A stretch of DNA of 52,432 nucleotides. Source: Oppiella nova (taxonomy: Eukaryota; Arthropoda; Arachnida; Sarcoptiformes; Oppiidae). The stretch covers positions 1-52,432 of the forward strand of contig CAJPVJ010000042.1 of the NCBI GenBank assembly GCA_905397405.1. Direction: 5' to 3'. The notes under the pieces are model-generated. The model was not told where the DNA came from, searched no databases, and saw only the letters and a list, made by a program, of their open reading frames with translations. Position 1 is the stretch's first letter; each line of letters begins with the position of its first letter. Positions 1-10,800 of this stretch are shown here, piece after piece. A program made the translations under genes and the position numbers.

Positions 1-438
1 AGGACATTCCGCTAGATTACCGGACCTGGGCAGTCCTATTATACCATACCATACGAGTATAATTCACTCGGTTTTAATTGCAATTAGCGTGATCACTTCC
101 CGTTCTTGCATTGTAAGTTTTATCCAGACACTATTATTGAATACTTTAGACTTTTCAATTAAACTTGCAACGTCCTCTACTGCCTAATTAATTAGCAATT
201 TAGTTTTACAAATAATAATAAAATTAATTATATAAAGTATCATAATTATCTGCAAACTATTATACAGTACTTACAAACTGACCATGGTTATAGAAATATC
301 ATGCACTGAATCAATGGTTACGTGATATGTGAATGACTTGGTGTAATGTTTTTGACAGTGAATTGAGTCCACGTTTTCATAGTTTTAACACTTTTTTATA
401 AACTTTTAATTATTTTTATTTCAATTATATTTAAACGA
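1..438. other. Upstream spacer of ERGIC3
   Basis: AT-rich sequence with no supported coding exon on either strand. It should contain the ERGIC3 promoter and 5' UTR, but I see no decisive core promoter element. It may also hold the flank of a gene lying beyond the left edge. Confidence 0.5.
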
Positions 439-1721
439 ATGGAAAATATATTATCCGTGAAAGGGATCACCGAAAGGATCCGATCCCTCGATGTCTACCC
501 CAAAGTGTTGGAGGATTTTCGCATTAAGACATTCGGCGGCGCGACAGGTCTTCCCATTGATCACCAATAGCTGATCCGCTCATTGAACTCATTGTTTGTT
601 TTGTTTCGTAATATATAGTGACGATAATCAGTGGTCTCTTGATGTCTGTGCTCTTCATATCTGAACTCAATTACTACTTAACACCAGAACTGCGAGAAGA
701 GCTGTTGGTAGACGTGTCGAGAGGAGACAAATTGCGGATCAATTTGGATGTAATCTTCCCTCACATCTCGTGTCAGTTCTTAGCGATCGATGCGATCGAC
801 GTGTCGGGCGAACAGCACATCAACATCGACCACAACGTCTTCAAACGCCGACTCACTCTGAAGGGGGAGCCCATCGACGCCCCAGAGAAGGACAATACCA
901 TCGGATCAGTGAACAGAACTGCGAAAGAGTTTCTCAATAAAGTGGTGACGGCGGCGCCCACGCCCTCCACCACTACGTTAGACCCCCATCGGTGTGAGAG
1001 CTGTTATGGGGCCGAAAACGCCCGAAGAAAGTGTTGCAACTCTTGTGATGACGTGAGACAGGCGTACAGTGAGAAGGGGTGGGCTGTGAACAACTTGGGG
1101 GACATTCTTCAGTGCAAACGCGAGGGTATGAGTGAACGGCTCCAGGACTTTGACAAAGAGGGCTGTCAGGTGTTCGGCTACGTCGAGGTGAACCGAGTGG
1201 GCGGTAACCTCCACATCGCCCCCGGTAAGAGCTTCACTAAACACCACATCCATGTGCACGACCTCAACATCAATGACTTCCAGCGATTCAATTTGACGCA
1301 CAAAATAAGGCACCTGTCGTTCGGGCGCACAGTCGCCGGCAAAACGAATCCATTGGACGGAAGCGTTCAGATCGCAGAAGAGGGTTCAATGATGTTTCAG
1401 TATTACATCAAAATCGTGGCCACACTTTACGCCAAGAGTGACGGCCAGACTCTGCAGACCAATCAGTTCGCAGTGACCCGCCATAAGAAGCCGGTGTTTG
1501 AGAGCCTGACTGAGAACGGGATGCCCGGAGTGTTCTTCATCTACGAGTTCGGACCCGTTATGGTTAAGTACAGCGAAATCAACAAATCATTTATGCATTT
1601 CCTGACGTCTGTGTGCGCTATAGTCGGCGGCATTTTCACGGTGTCCGCGATCATCGACTCATTGCTGTATCACTCGATTCGCGCCATTCAGAAGAAGATT
1701 GAATTAGGGAAAGCCTCTTAA
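439..1721 (+). CDS. ERGIC3: ERGIC3, ER-Golgi cycling membrane protein
   Basis: Homologue of ERGIC3 (Erv46 family), which cycles between ER and Golgi and acts as a cargo receptor in early secretory transport. Two exons, 439-547 and 619-1721, are joined across a 71-base GT-AG intron; the split codon G|TG restores the junction GATVTIISGLL typical of the family. The product is 403 residues, close to the usual 380-400. Visible features are an N-terminal cytoplasmic stretch (SLDVYPKVLEDFRIKTFGGA), a first membrane segment near residues 38-55, a lumenal domain with the cysteine cluster CESCYGAE...CCNSCDDVRQAY, and a second membrane segment near residues 360-380 before a short charged tail. The start is the first ATG of exon 1, and no longer in-frame option is seen. 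The gene converges on CECR2. Confidence 0.95.
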
Positions 1722-1923
1722 CCACCCGACCCTCACGTACCGCTCGTAATCTCATTTAATTTATAAAGTTTTGTATTATTATTAAGTCATTAATTCGATA
1801 GCTATCGACCAAATGTAACAGTTATTTATTTTACGAATTACTTGTAAATAACTATAATTCAAATGTTATGTAAAATTTTAATGTTTTTTAATTAAATGAA
1901 ATACTAATTTAACAACAATTTGT

Positions 1924-1929
1924 AATAAA
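1924..1929 (+). promoter_or_regulatory. Poly(A) signal, ERGIC3
   Basis: AATAAA hexamer about 200 bases after the ERGIC3 stop codon, in AT-rich sequence. It is the first canonical hexamer downstream. Confidence 0.5.
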
Positions 1930-2117
1930 TTTGGTTTTTATTTGAGAGAACTTTAAATATTAATTTTTAAACAGAATTAAATTAACCGAAAATATCACAA
2001 AAAAAATAATGTAAACGTTTTGTGCTTAAAATGATTAAAAGTATATTAAAATCACATTAATATTAGTCTCAGTTTTAAATAGATTTTTATAATTCTAAAA
2101 ATGCAAATAATAACCGT

Positions 2118-2123
2118 TTTATT
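2118..2123 (-). promoter_or_regulatory. Poly(A) signal, CECR2
   Basis: AATAAA on the minus strand, about 155 bases after the CECR2 stop. A second one lies at 1942-1937. Confidence 0.45.
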
Positions 2124-2278
2124 ACTTTAATGGTGATAAAAATCTGAGTTGAAGAATTTTTACAAAATTTTGAGAATTAAATGGTCCTCCAAATTAAGAC
2201 AAACCGTTCCCATTAGGCATCGGCTATACATTAGAATTAGATGAAAATCAATTATTACCAGTGTATCAAACAAATCAA

Positions 2279-5200
2279 TCAATCAATTACTTTATCAAAA
2301 GGCATGAGAACTGTTTTGGGAATAACAGGACTTTGATTGGCGGGGAAACCATTGAGCGACTGATCCACTGTCTTGAGTCGAATTACTTTTACATTCGAGT
2401 TTTGGTTCGTTTGGATTCCTAATTCAATTCAAAACGACAATTATATTGACCGCCAATTATGGGTACATTTTTACAGCAAAATACCTGTGATATGAAAAGC
2501 CTGTGGAATTTGGTTCAAGTTGTTAGAGATGGGACTGTTTGTGGTGAGAGTGAGCGCCGGGTTTTGATCGACAAGTGATTTATGATTCAATGGGTTTTGA
2601 ATAACGAACCGCTTTTTGACAGGAATACAGTTCGAGGGAATGGTTCTCAGGAAAGTAGTGCCAACGGTCTGCCCATTCATTGCGTTACTTTGGGTTATTA
2701 TATTTGCATTGAACGTATTCTGCGCTGAACTAGTGATCAGTGTCACGGGTTTCCATACCTGTCCGGACTCGCATCGACTCAATTTGATGACAAGCCGTTT
2801 AGGATCGGAGTTCACTAACTCTTTGCGAGCGTTTTCATTGTTTGAAATGACAGATGAAGTGAAAGCATTGCTAGAAATGTTTGAATTCACATAAATAGTG
2901 TTCGTATTAGTGTTGGTTTCATTGCCAGTGGAGACCACTTTCAATGATATCTGCGGCCTAACGACCGTCCCATTCGTGCAATGAGTGAATTTAGACGGCG
3001 ATGGGATAATGACAGCGTTTTGCGGCAAAACTATACAATTGCCGCTTTGTTTGATACTTTTACTCCATTCATCCAACGATTTAAATGTCAAGTTCTCATG
3101 AGTTGATGGATTAGTGGTCGTAGTATTGGGAACGTTGTGAATAACGTTATGATTGTCTGTGGTTTGGTTGGCATTGAACAGAAAGTTAGCCCACATATCG
3201 CCATGAATTTGCAATGAATTTAACTGATTAGGACTACCGGTGACTGTGGTGTTTGTGTCACACAAACGGCTATTCGTAGGAGAGGTTGTGTCCATGCATT
3301 CGGTGTCGGCAGTGGTTTTGATGAGTCGTGACTCGTTTGCCTCGACAGCCTTCTCGGCCGCTTCGGCCAAAACATTAAGTGCTTTAAAAGTGGAGCGCCT
3401 TTTGTTGCGAATCCTCTTCTTCTTGGCCTCAATCGCGGGTTTTGTGTTAATTTTGATAGACTTTTGGGGATAAATGAAAGCATTGCTCTCATCTACACTC
3501 AGTTCTCGCTCTAAATGCTTGAGTGAAGCCCTTTTAAATGCACGCCAAACGCCATAAGCCATTAAAGTGTACCCATTTTTGGGTCCATTGAATGTCTCGC
3601 AATTGTTGACCATTAACTTAAAATCTCTCTCCACTTCTTCAAACGCCTTATACTCGCGGCACTCAATCTTCATCTCAATTTGAGACAAATCAATGGGTTC
3701 TTCAATCACCTGATAATACATCGGAAACTTATTGCCGTCGACCGGTTCCACAAAAGGCCAGGCGTCCCGATTAGACTTCACATTACAAATCACTACATAT
3801 TCATAAACAGTAGTTAGTTATCACTTATTACCGCAAATTGTAGCACTAATTAAATGCATACCTTTTTCTAACCCCTCATAAAGTGAATCCAAAGTATCTG
3901 TTGGAACCACCGGTGTATCAATAAATCTGCAAAATTAGAAATGAAATAAATTAAATGAAACAATCGGCACATTTCTCGGGGAAAATAAAGTCATATGATA
4001 TGCTAAACAGGAATGGGATTACAGGCGATGGAAAGGCAGCTGCACTACAGCAATGTGTGAACTAAAGCCGAACACCAAAACACGTGTTAAGACTTACAAA
4101 ATTGTTTCTTTCGAACTGGTAGGCCGTTAAGACTATGTGCGGCTGAGGCAGAGCTCGCATACAATACGAGTGCCCGTAATAGAAATAGAGAGAAGTTTGT
4201 CAGTAATGGTTAATACAATACATTTGGTTCAAAAATCTACCAAATATTCAACACATAAATCGATATCGCATTACATTTAATGAAACACTTACTCCTCGTG
4301 GATGTACTGAAGCTGCTGTTGAGACTCATTGGAGTCGGCGTTTTGATGGCTTTGTTGCGAATCCATGTCAACCTCATTGAACTCATTGAACTCATTGAAG
4401 TCCATTTGTTGGCGTTTGAGGGCCCGTTCGGCGCGCTCTTCGGCCAACTGAAGCCTCTTCTGAGCCCTGTCTTCGCGCGATTGTCTGATCCGTTCGCTGC
4501 GGTGGCGCTCTATCTCCACATTCTTGCGCTCCGACTCCTCCTGCTTTCGTCGGCTCGTCTCCTCCTCTTCCAAGTCTTCCTTCTCTTTCTGCAGTTTCTT
4601 GAGCTCTATTCGTGAGGACAGTCTTCGTGGCAACAGTTCCAACAGCTTCTGTCTCTCAACCTTTTGTCGCTCTCTTTCTTGAATCTCGAAGAACTCGTAT
4701 ATTTGTGGCACAAAATCGGTCAACACTTTGTGGAACTCTATCTCACATTTACTTTTACTGTTTGCGAACTTCTGGCACAAGTCCTTCCAGTCCTGTTCGC
4801 TCTGACAGATCAAACTCCACGCTTCCTGTCGTTGTCTAATACTCACAGAAACCTCTTTTATGTCTTTGTAATCATTTTCACACTTTTTATGATTAGACTC
4901 AACACTGGAGACACTACTGGCCTTAGAGGTAGGTTTGGGAGTAATGACACCGTTTGGCAAACTCTGCTCTGACTTTCTCTGTCTGAGTCCAGTCCGAGAG
5001 CCCAACACTTTTGGGGGTAAACTGCGGTTCCTTTTCTCTGATTCTCTCTTTTTCTTCGCCTCCAGAAGTGTCTGTTTCTTGAGCTCCTGCTCTGCCCTCT
5101 GTTTCTCTAATTCAATGTTTCTCTTAATATCTTCAGCCCTTTTGGCCACCGATTCGTCGAACTTATTATAATTGGATTCAAGAGATTGAGCGACAGTTGG

Positions 5201-5913
5201 GTTCTCTCTGTAGAGACGCGTCCCATAAAAATACCAATAAATATAACCCTTATTATCGACTCCAAGCGGTTCCACGCGATAGTCGGCTCCACTGATATCG
5301 TTAACCAACTGAGAGATATCGTCCGCAAAAAGTCGGTAATCACACAAACAGTGGATTATATCGACTCTAGTCCTGAGCGGCAAATCACTAAACTTGAGAC
5401 CAATCTCTTCGCCCTTTTCATCGAAGGCCACGAAAGGCGATCTCCTCTTCTCGATGTCCACCCATTGAATCTTAAATAACTTCTCCAAATAGGTCTCCCA
5501 ATTGGTCACACTTTGGGACATACAGTCAATCAGTTATGAACACAACTCTCAATCAATCGTTTAAATCATAATTACTTTATATTTGTATTGAAATATCCCT
5601 TAAGAAGAGCACAAATCAATCGGAAGACGAGATTCGTTTCTATTGAATCCAATGGCGAGTCATTGGATGACAGAAACGATATGAAAGCAAACTCTAAGTC
5701 CTATTCCGGGAATAAATGGATCAATTGGTGATCAAAGTGATGGTCACGAAGACATACCTCATAATCAAAATCCGGTAAATCAATGAAATTGCGGAACAGA
5801 TTACAGAAGTGAGCGATGGATGGGATTTGATAATAGGTTTGCAGTTCTGGACATTCAATACAAACAGAGTTATCGTTAGTTACAATCAAATCAAGTGTCA
5901 AATCATCACTCAT
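2279..5913 (-). CDS. CECR2: CECR2-like bromodomain protein
   Basis: Homologue of CECR2, the bromodomain subunit that partners ISWI ATPases in chromatin remodelling (CERF complex). Six exons, in transcript order: 5913-5758, 5700-5576, 5510-4293, 3926-3862, 3792-2485, 2418-2279. All junctions are GT-AG and in phase, giving 1003 residues. The N-terminal DDT-like region is conserved: IPSIAHFCNLF, LPDFDYE, SDLPLRTRVDIIHCLCDYRL and VEPLGVDNKGYIYWYFYGTR. A long charged, probably coiled-coil section follows (residues about 250-480). The bromodomain lies at about 508-615 (AWPFVEPVD, YYQVIEEPIDL, CETFNG with the acetyl-lysine-binding Asn). The C-terminal 390 residues are low-complexity and rich in Asn, Ser and Thr. 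Exon 2 is missed by simple ORF finding because it is short; its translation DLEFAFISFL...LICALLKGYF fits the family. Human CECR2 is longer (about 1480). Confidence 0.93.
4372..4399 (-). repeat. 9-base tandem repeat inside the CECR2 coding region
   Basis: Three copies of a 9-base unit (plus strand TTGAACTCA type) encode the residues NEFNEFNEV. The reading frame is kept, as expected for a coding repeat that grows by slippage. Confidence 0.7.
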
Positions 5914-7180
5914 TGAGACCTTCCATCAAATGTCGAGACAATTAAGACCACAATCGCGTCCACAACCAGTCTATCGGCGACCAAACGATTTGTTAACAAT
6001 TGGTTAACAATTTGCTCCCAATTTGGCACTAATTGTGCGCCAAATGCTGTTATAATAGCAATAAATAACAATAATTAACAAACAGATCACAAATGAATGC
6101 AACAAATCGTAAGCAAATGAATGGTTAGGTTTTGCTGAATGTTTCGAAACGCTTTCAATCAAACCTAATGTGAACATCAATTTCATTCACTAATGCAACC
6201 ATTATTTTGTCCCCTTTTCCACATAAATCTATACTAAATAGGCCTCATATATAGCACACGTTATGTATGGAGTGATACATACAAACCGTTTGCAGTTTCA
6301 ATGAGACAATGACTGTGAATGTGAGGCACTCTTCGAGACATAGATTGACTTCACACTCAACTCAACGCTATTACTCACCAGTCGTTCACTACTTGTGTTC
6401 AACACTTGTCCACCACTTGACCGCTGTTTCGCTTCACTTCGCTTATGATTATGATTTGCAAATCAAATGAATGGCACTACAAATGAAAGTTTCACCAAAA
6501 GTTGGGTCAAACTAAATGAGAGTTAATCTGAATGTTCAGATATAAAGTGACATCAAGTTTGGCGGTTTTGGTGACCGATCGCCATCACTGTACTCACGAA
6601 TACGGCGCTTCTCACAAACACTGTATTCAACACTCGATGCACACAATTCGCACACAACAGACCCCCACTGCCCCCTCCCCTCAAAGTCAACCTACCTTGA
6701 ACAGTCATTTCTACCAATTCTCTCAATTCAAAGTTGGCATTTCTAATTAAAACTAACATTTTATTGCATCTATTCAACATATTCAATATTTAATCATTAC
6801 ATTTCAATGAGTAATTGCATTAAGTTAAAAAAATGCAACTGGTTACGTAATGTTATATCCTATAATATATCATACTTTAGAGACCTTAAAATAGGAGTTT
6901 TGGTTTAGAAACTATAGATTTCCTATAAATATAATGCATATTATATGAATTTGCATAGCTATACATAGTATGATGCAATTTTACATAATAATATGCAAAT
7001 AAGTACCCATATATTACATAATTAATGAGTCAAACCAATTGAATAACATATGATGTATTGATGGAGTGAGAGGTGGCGGCACTGCAGTCGTCGAGTAATT
7101 GATGTGTTTTGGGATTGAGTTATCCGTGTACTCCAGCCATTGACAGTGCACTCACCAACTCTATGGGAGAGCTATGCGGG

Positions 7181-7239
7181 AGTGAGTGAGAGAGAGAGAG
7201 AGAGAGAGGGAGAGAGAGTGTGTGTGTGTGTGAGAGAGT
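7181..7239 (+). repeat. GA and TG microsatellite
   Basis: A (GA)n tract runs to 7218, followed by (TG)n to about 7232 and a short GA return. A further GA-rich patch is at 7267-7290. GA tracts near arthropod promoters are commonly bound by GAGA-type factors; binding here is inference. Confidence 0.85.
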
Positions 7240-7677
7240 GCATGAAGTGCGTGAATGGTGTGCTCTGGGGGAGAGAGAGTGTAGGGGAGGGCTAAGTGAC
7301 GGCCCATTAAAATGGTTGAACATTAATATTATTAATCTATTCAGCATTCAAACGAGTCTATTATTGTCTCAAACACTATATGATTACATAATTGTGAGCA
7401 AACATTCATTTTAGTGAATATCATGTAAACAATTAGCCAGCAACTTATTGTTTGCAAACTTTTCGCACCTAAATATACCGACAATTGATTGCACGACACA
7501 TGAAATGGTAATCATTAGTGATATTTATTTACATTTTTTGCGAATATATTTCAATTTAACGTTAATTTGAATGCATTTTATGAATGCATTGATTGGTTGA
7601 GAGTTGTTGCGATTGTTTGCGAAACTAATTGTGATTTTCGTTGCATTTTAGGATAAATCGCAGAAAGTATTGACGAA

Positions 7678-7791
7678 ATGATGTGAAAATGCATTTGAAA
7701 TGTAAACAAATGCTGAGAATTGAGTGCAAAGAGTGGTATTAAACCGATGAAGAAGTGTTCGCCGTTTGACGACAACCTCTTGATTGCGTAA
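7678..7791 (+). promoter_or_regulatory. Cluster of upstream open reading frames
   Basis: If this stretch is 5' UTR, it holds several short upstream ORFs before the ATG at 7834: 7678-7686 (2 residues), 7689-7742 (17 residues), 7700-7705 (ATG then stop) and 7747-7791 (14 residues). None overlaps the main start, so reinitiation would be possible. Confidence 0.4.
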
Positions 7792-7833
7792 ACCGTTGTG
7801 TTTGTTGGGGAACCGGAGGTTCGGGTGCTCGCG

Positions 7834-10800
7834 ATGGACCCGTCCTCGTGGTTGGGCGGCTATACGGCTCAACACTACTCGCGTCTCAGGGCTTCGGGGT
7901 CTCAGATGCCGAACCAACTCAATGTCCCGCCGGGTCTTAATGTGGGCCAAAGTGGGCATCAGCTCAACGACCACTTGGGTCTGGGGGTGACGCCCAACGC
8001 CACCAATCAGGCCATGTCTGGCCACTACGCCTCTACACCCACTCACCCCCACTCGTGGCTCTTCTCGTCGCACGGCCTCAACGCCGCCTCCCATCAGACG
8101 CCCGCTCACGACAGCTCCTCCTTCAACGCCAACCCATTCCTTCATCACCCGAGCTATGACTCGAGCTTCTTGTCGGCGCCCTTCCAGTCGAAGGCCTCGT
8201 ACTTACCGACGGCCGGAGTGGGCGTCGGATCGGGTTTTTTCAATCCCATGAACTCCATGAAGAAGGCGGACAACGAGATGAATAACTTAAGGAACGCCGC
8301 CTACTGTTCCACAATGTCGTCCATGTCTAGCATGTCGGCCGCGAACAACATGACCAGTGATCCCAACGCCGGCCTCAACACCGGATCCCTGTTTCCCACT
8401 CATCTCACGCCAAGCAGTTGGCGCCACAACTTAATGGGAACCAACACTTCCAGCGGACCCTTCGGTATACTACCGCACGAAGCCGTCAATGTGAACGTGA
8501 ATGTCATGAACACCGGTTCCAACGCCATCGCCAACTCTCACGCCTCCCATAACTCGCATTCATCGCATTCTTCTCACAACGCTTCACACCATTCGAGTGC
8601 TTCTCATAACAAGTCGAATGACAGCCAAAAAGGGCATCACTTTCATCATCACCACAACCACAAGACATCGGCGGCAATGCCCGGGATGTCAGGTGTGGAC
8701 AACAATTCGTTTCGCAATATTATGCCGTCTTTGCCTCCGACACAAGCCAGTCATGCAATACCGACGAGAGGCCAGACATCGTTCGACGCAAACATGGGCT
8801 CTAAGATCACTGGCCATCACCACCACAGCCAAAGTGGTTACGCGTCGGATATGTTTGCGATGGCGGCGGCGGCCCATGCGATCAACTCGGACTACAGACA
8901 GACATATGCATCGGGTATCGCGTCTGGCAATCAACAGGCGATGACTGCGTTCGCCTCCAACACCGCCTCCAGAAGCGGATACCCGTCCGTTGGCTTCCAT
9001 TCGGATCCCAGCGCTCGTCGAGAACTACTAAGCAATTCATCTCTTAAGCAGAGCTCAAGTAATTCGTGTAATGCAAGGAATATGAGTGCTATGAACGCCA
9101 TGAATGCTATGAACGCTATGAACGCCGGTAGCTATTTGTCCAACTGTGCAATGATGCCAATGATGAACCCTAGCGCTCAATCGGTGGCCAATTACTCTTC
9201 CAGTCCGGCCCACAGTGTCAACAATTTGACGGCCAATCCGTCGGTTTCGCGCTCGTCCTCAGCGGCCAGTAATCACACTCTCCCGCAGGGGAACGACTCG
9301 TCGTGTAGTTTTGGTTACAGCAGTCCGGCCACTAATTTGCCACAATCTCCGTACCCACAGCCTCAGCGATCAAACACATCCAACTCTAGTCAGGGCACAC
9401 CCACCACTGCGGGGCCGGCCGTCCAGTCCTCAACGCAAGACTATACAAATTACGGCACTCCTCAAGGTTTCCCTTCAATGGGTAATCAAACCCCAACCCC
9501 TACTCCCGGTTATCCTACTCCCCCATCGAGTGTAGGTCAGCCCCACGTGACACCGGCTAACAATCAGGCGCCACCACCTCATGAGGAGCAAGTGTCTCAT
9601 TACCCACAGTTGACACCACAGACACCGACACAAAACACTCCGTTTTCTACCAATTATTCGGCAAACTTTAGTTCAAATCCAAAGATGACATCAAATGGCA
9701 GCAGAAATTCGGACTCGATTTTGACGAACACGTCCTCCTGTATGGTTGCGGCCGCCGCTATGAACGGCACACAGAATGGCTCATCAGTTGTGCAGCAAAG
9801 ACCTGGATATATGATTCCCGAGACTGAATCCTGTGGTCTCTCGAATATGGTTGCCGTCAATCCTATTAACGACAGCCTTTCAAACGCCAAACTCACGAGT
9901 GATTCGCAACTCAACTCATCAGACCATTCAATTGGACATCAAAGTGAGCCGACACTGAACTCTGTGTTTAGTTCACAAGAAATCGATTTTCCGATTATAA
10001 ACTTCGGAGTGAATGACGAAACAAATGGGTTTAATCCTAATTTAAAACTCGAGAATTCGTTTAATAAGAAGAAAACGAAAGGCAGTAAAAAGAGTAAGAA
10101 AAAGGATAGGAATAAGAATACCAATAATAATAACAATAGTAATAATGTGAGCGTCGGTATGCCTGTTGACCCGAACAACACCTTCTCTGGGTATCAGTAC
10201 CCGACTCAACAGCAATACCAGAATTCTTATCAAAATTCAAACCCATATTTAATGCCTCAAAGTATCGGTCATCACAACCAAACACCACAGGAGTCACAAC
10301 AGACTCATAACATAATACCGAACGACTCGAGCGCTGACAACAGCCACACGAACGCCAATCCCTGCTATGATATGCAATACCAACAACACATACCCCAACA
10401 GCAGGTCCAACAACAGCCACAGCAACTGTCATCACATCCCACACAACCAGAACATGATTTGATGCAACAGTTGCCTCACGAGCCGCCACACCACCAGACC
10501 GTACAAACTCAAGAGCACCAAATGATGGAACCGGTGATGTCGATGGCCTCACAGCAGTTGACACAAACGCAGACTAATTCCGTGAATGAGAAGCAATCGT
10601 TTCCCACAATTGACGACGAGTTGAGTTTTCTCACCGAACCTACAGATTGTGTATCAATGGAGACGCAGACACCAAACATGAATCCCAGCGTTCAGATGGA
10701 AACGCAGTCACCTCTTGTGATAAACCAGACGTCGAATATCTGTTCCGATCGCTCATCCAATGCAAACCTCTCTCCGAATTCGAGTTTAAACACAAACCAA

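Larger units (their letters stand above)
1722..2278. other. Convergent 3' spacer between ERGIC3 and CECR2
   Basis: Very AT-rich, with no gene. It holds the 3' UTRs of both convergent genes. A plus-strand AATAAA lies at 1924-1929. Minus-strand signals (TTTATT on the plus strand) lie at 2118-2123 and 1937-1942, so the two transcripts may overlap tail to tail. Confidence 0.6.
5914..7833. other. Divergent promoter region between CECR2 and the DUF4211 gene
   Basis: Spacer of 1.9 kb between two divergently transcribed chromatin genes. It contains the CECR2 promoter and 5' UTR on the left, a GA/TG repeat block at 7181-7239, and a probable 5' UTR of the DUF4211 gene on the right. A good splice acceptor (TTGCATTTTAG, ending 7651) suggests a non-coding first exon. 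Open frames at 6004-6186 and 6532-6786 have no coding character and are not called. Confidence 0.55.

Noticed and set aside
4280-5479. Plus-strand ORFs opposite CECR2
   Set aside because: Antisense shadows of a strongly conserved coding exon.
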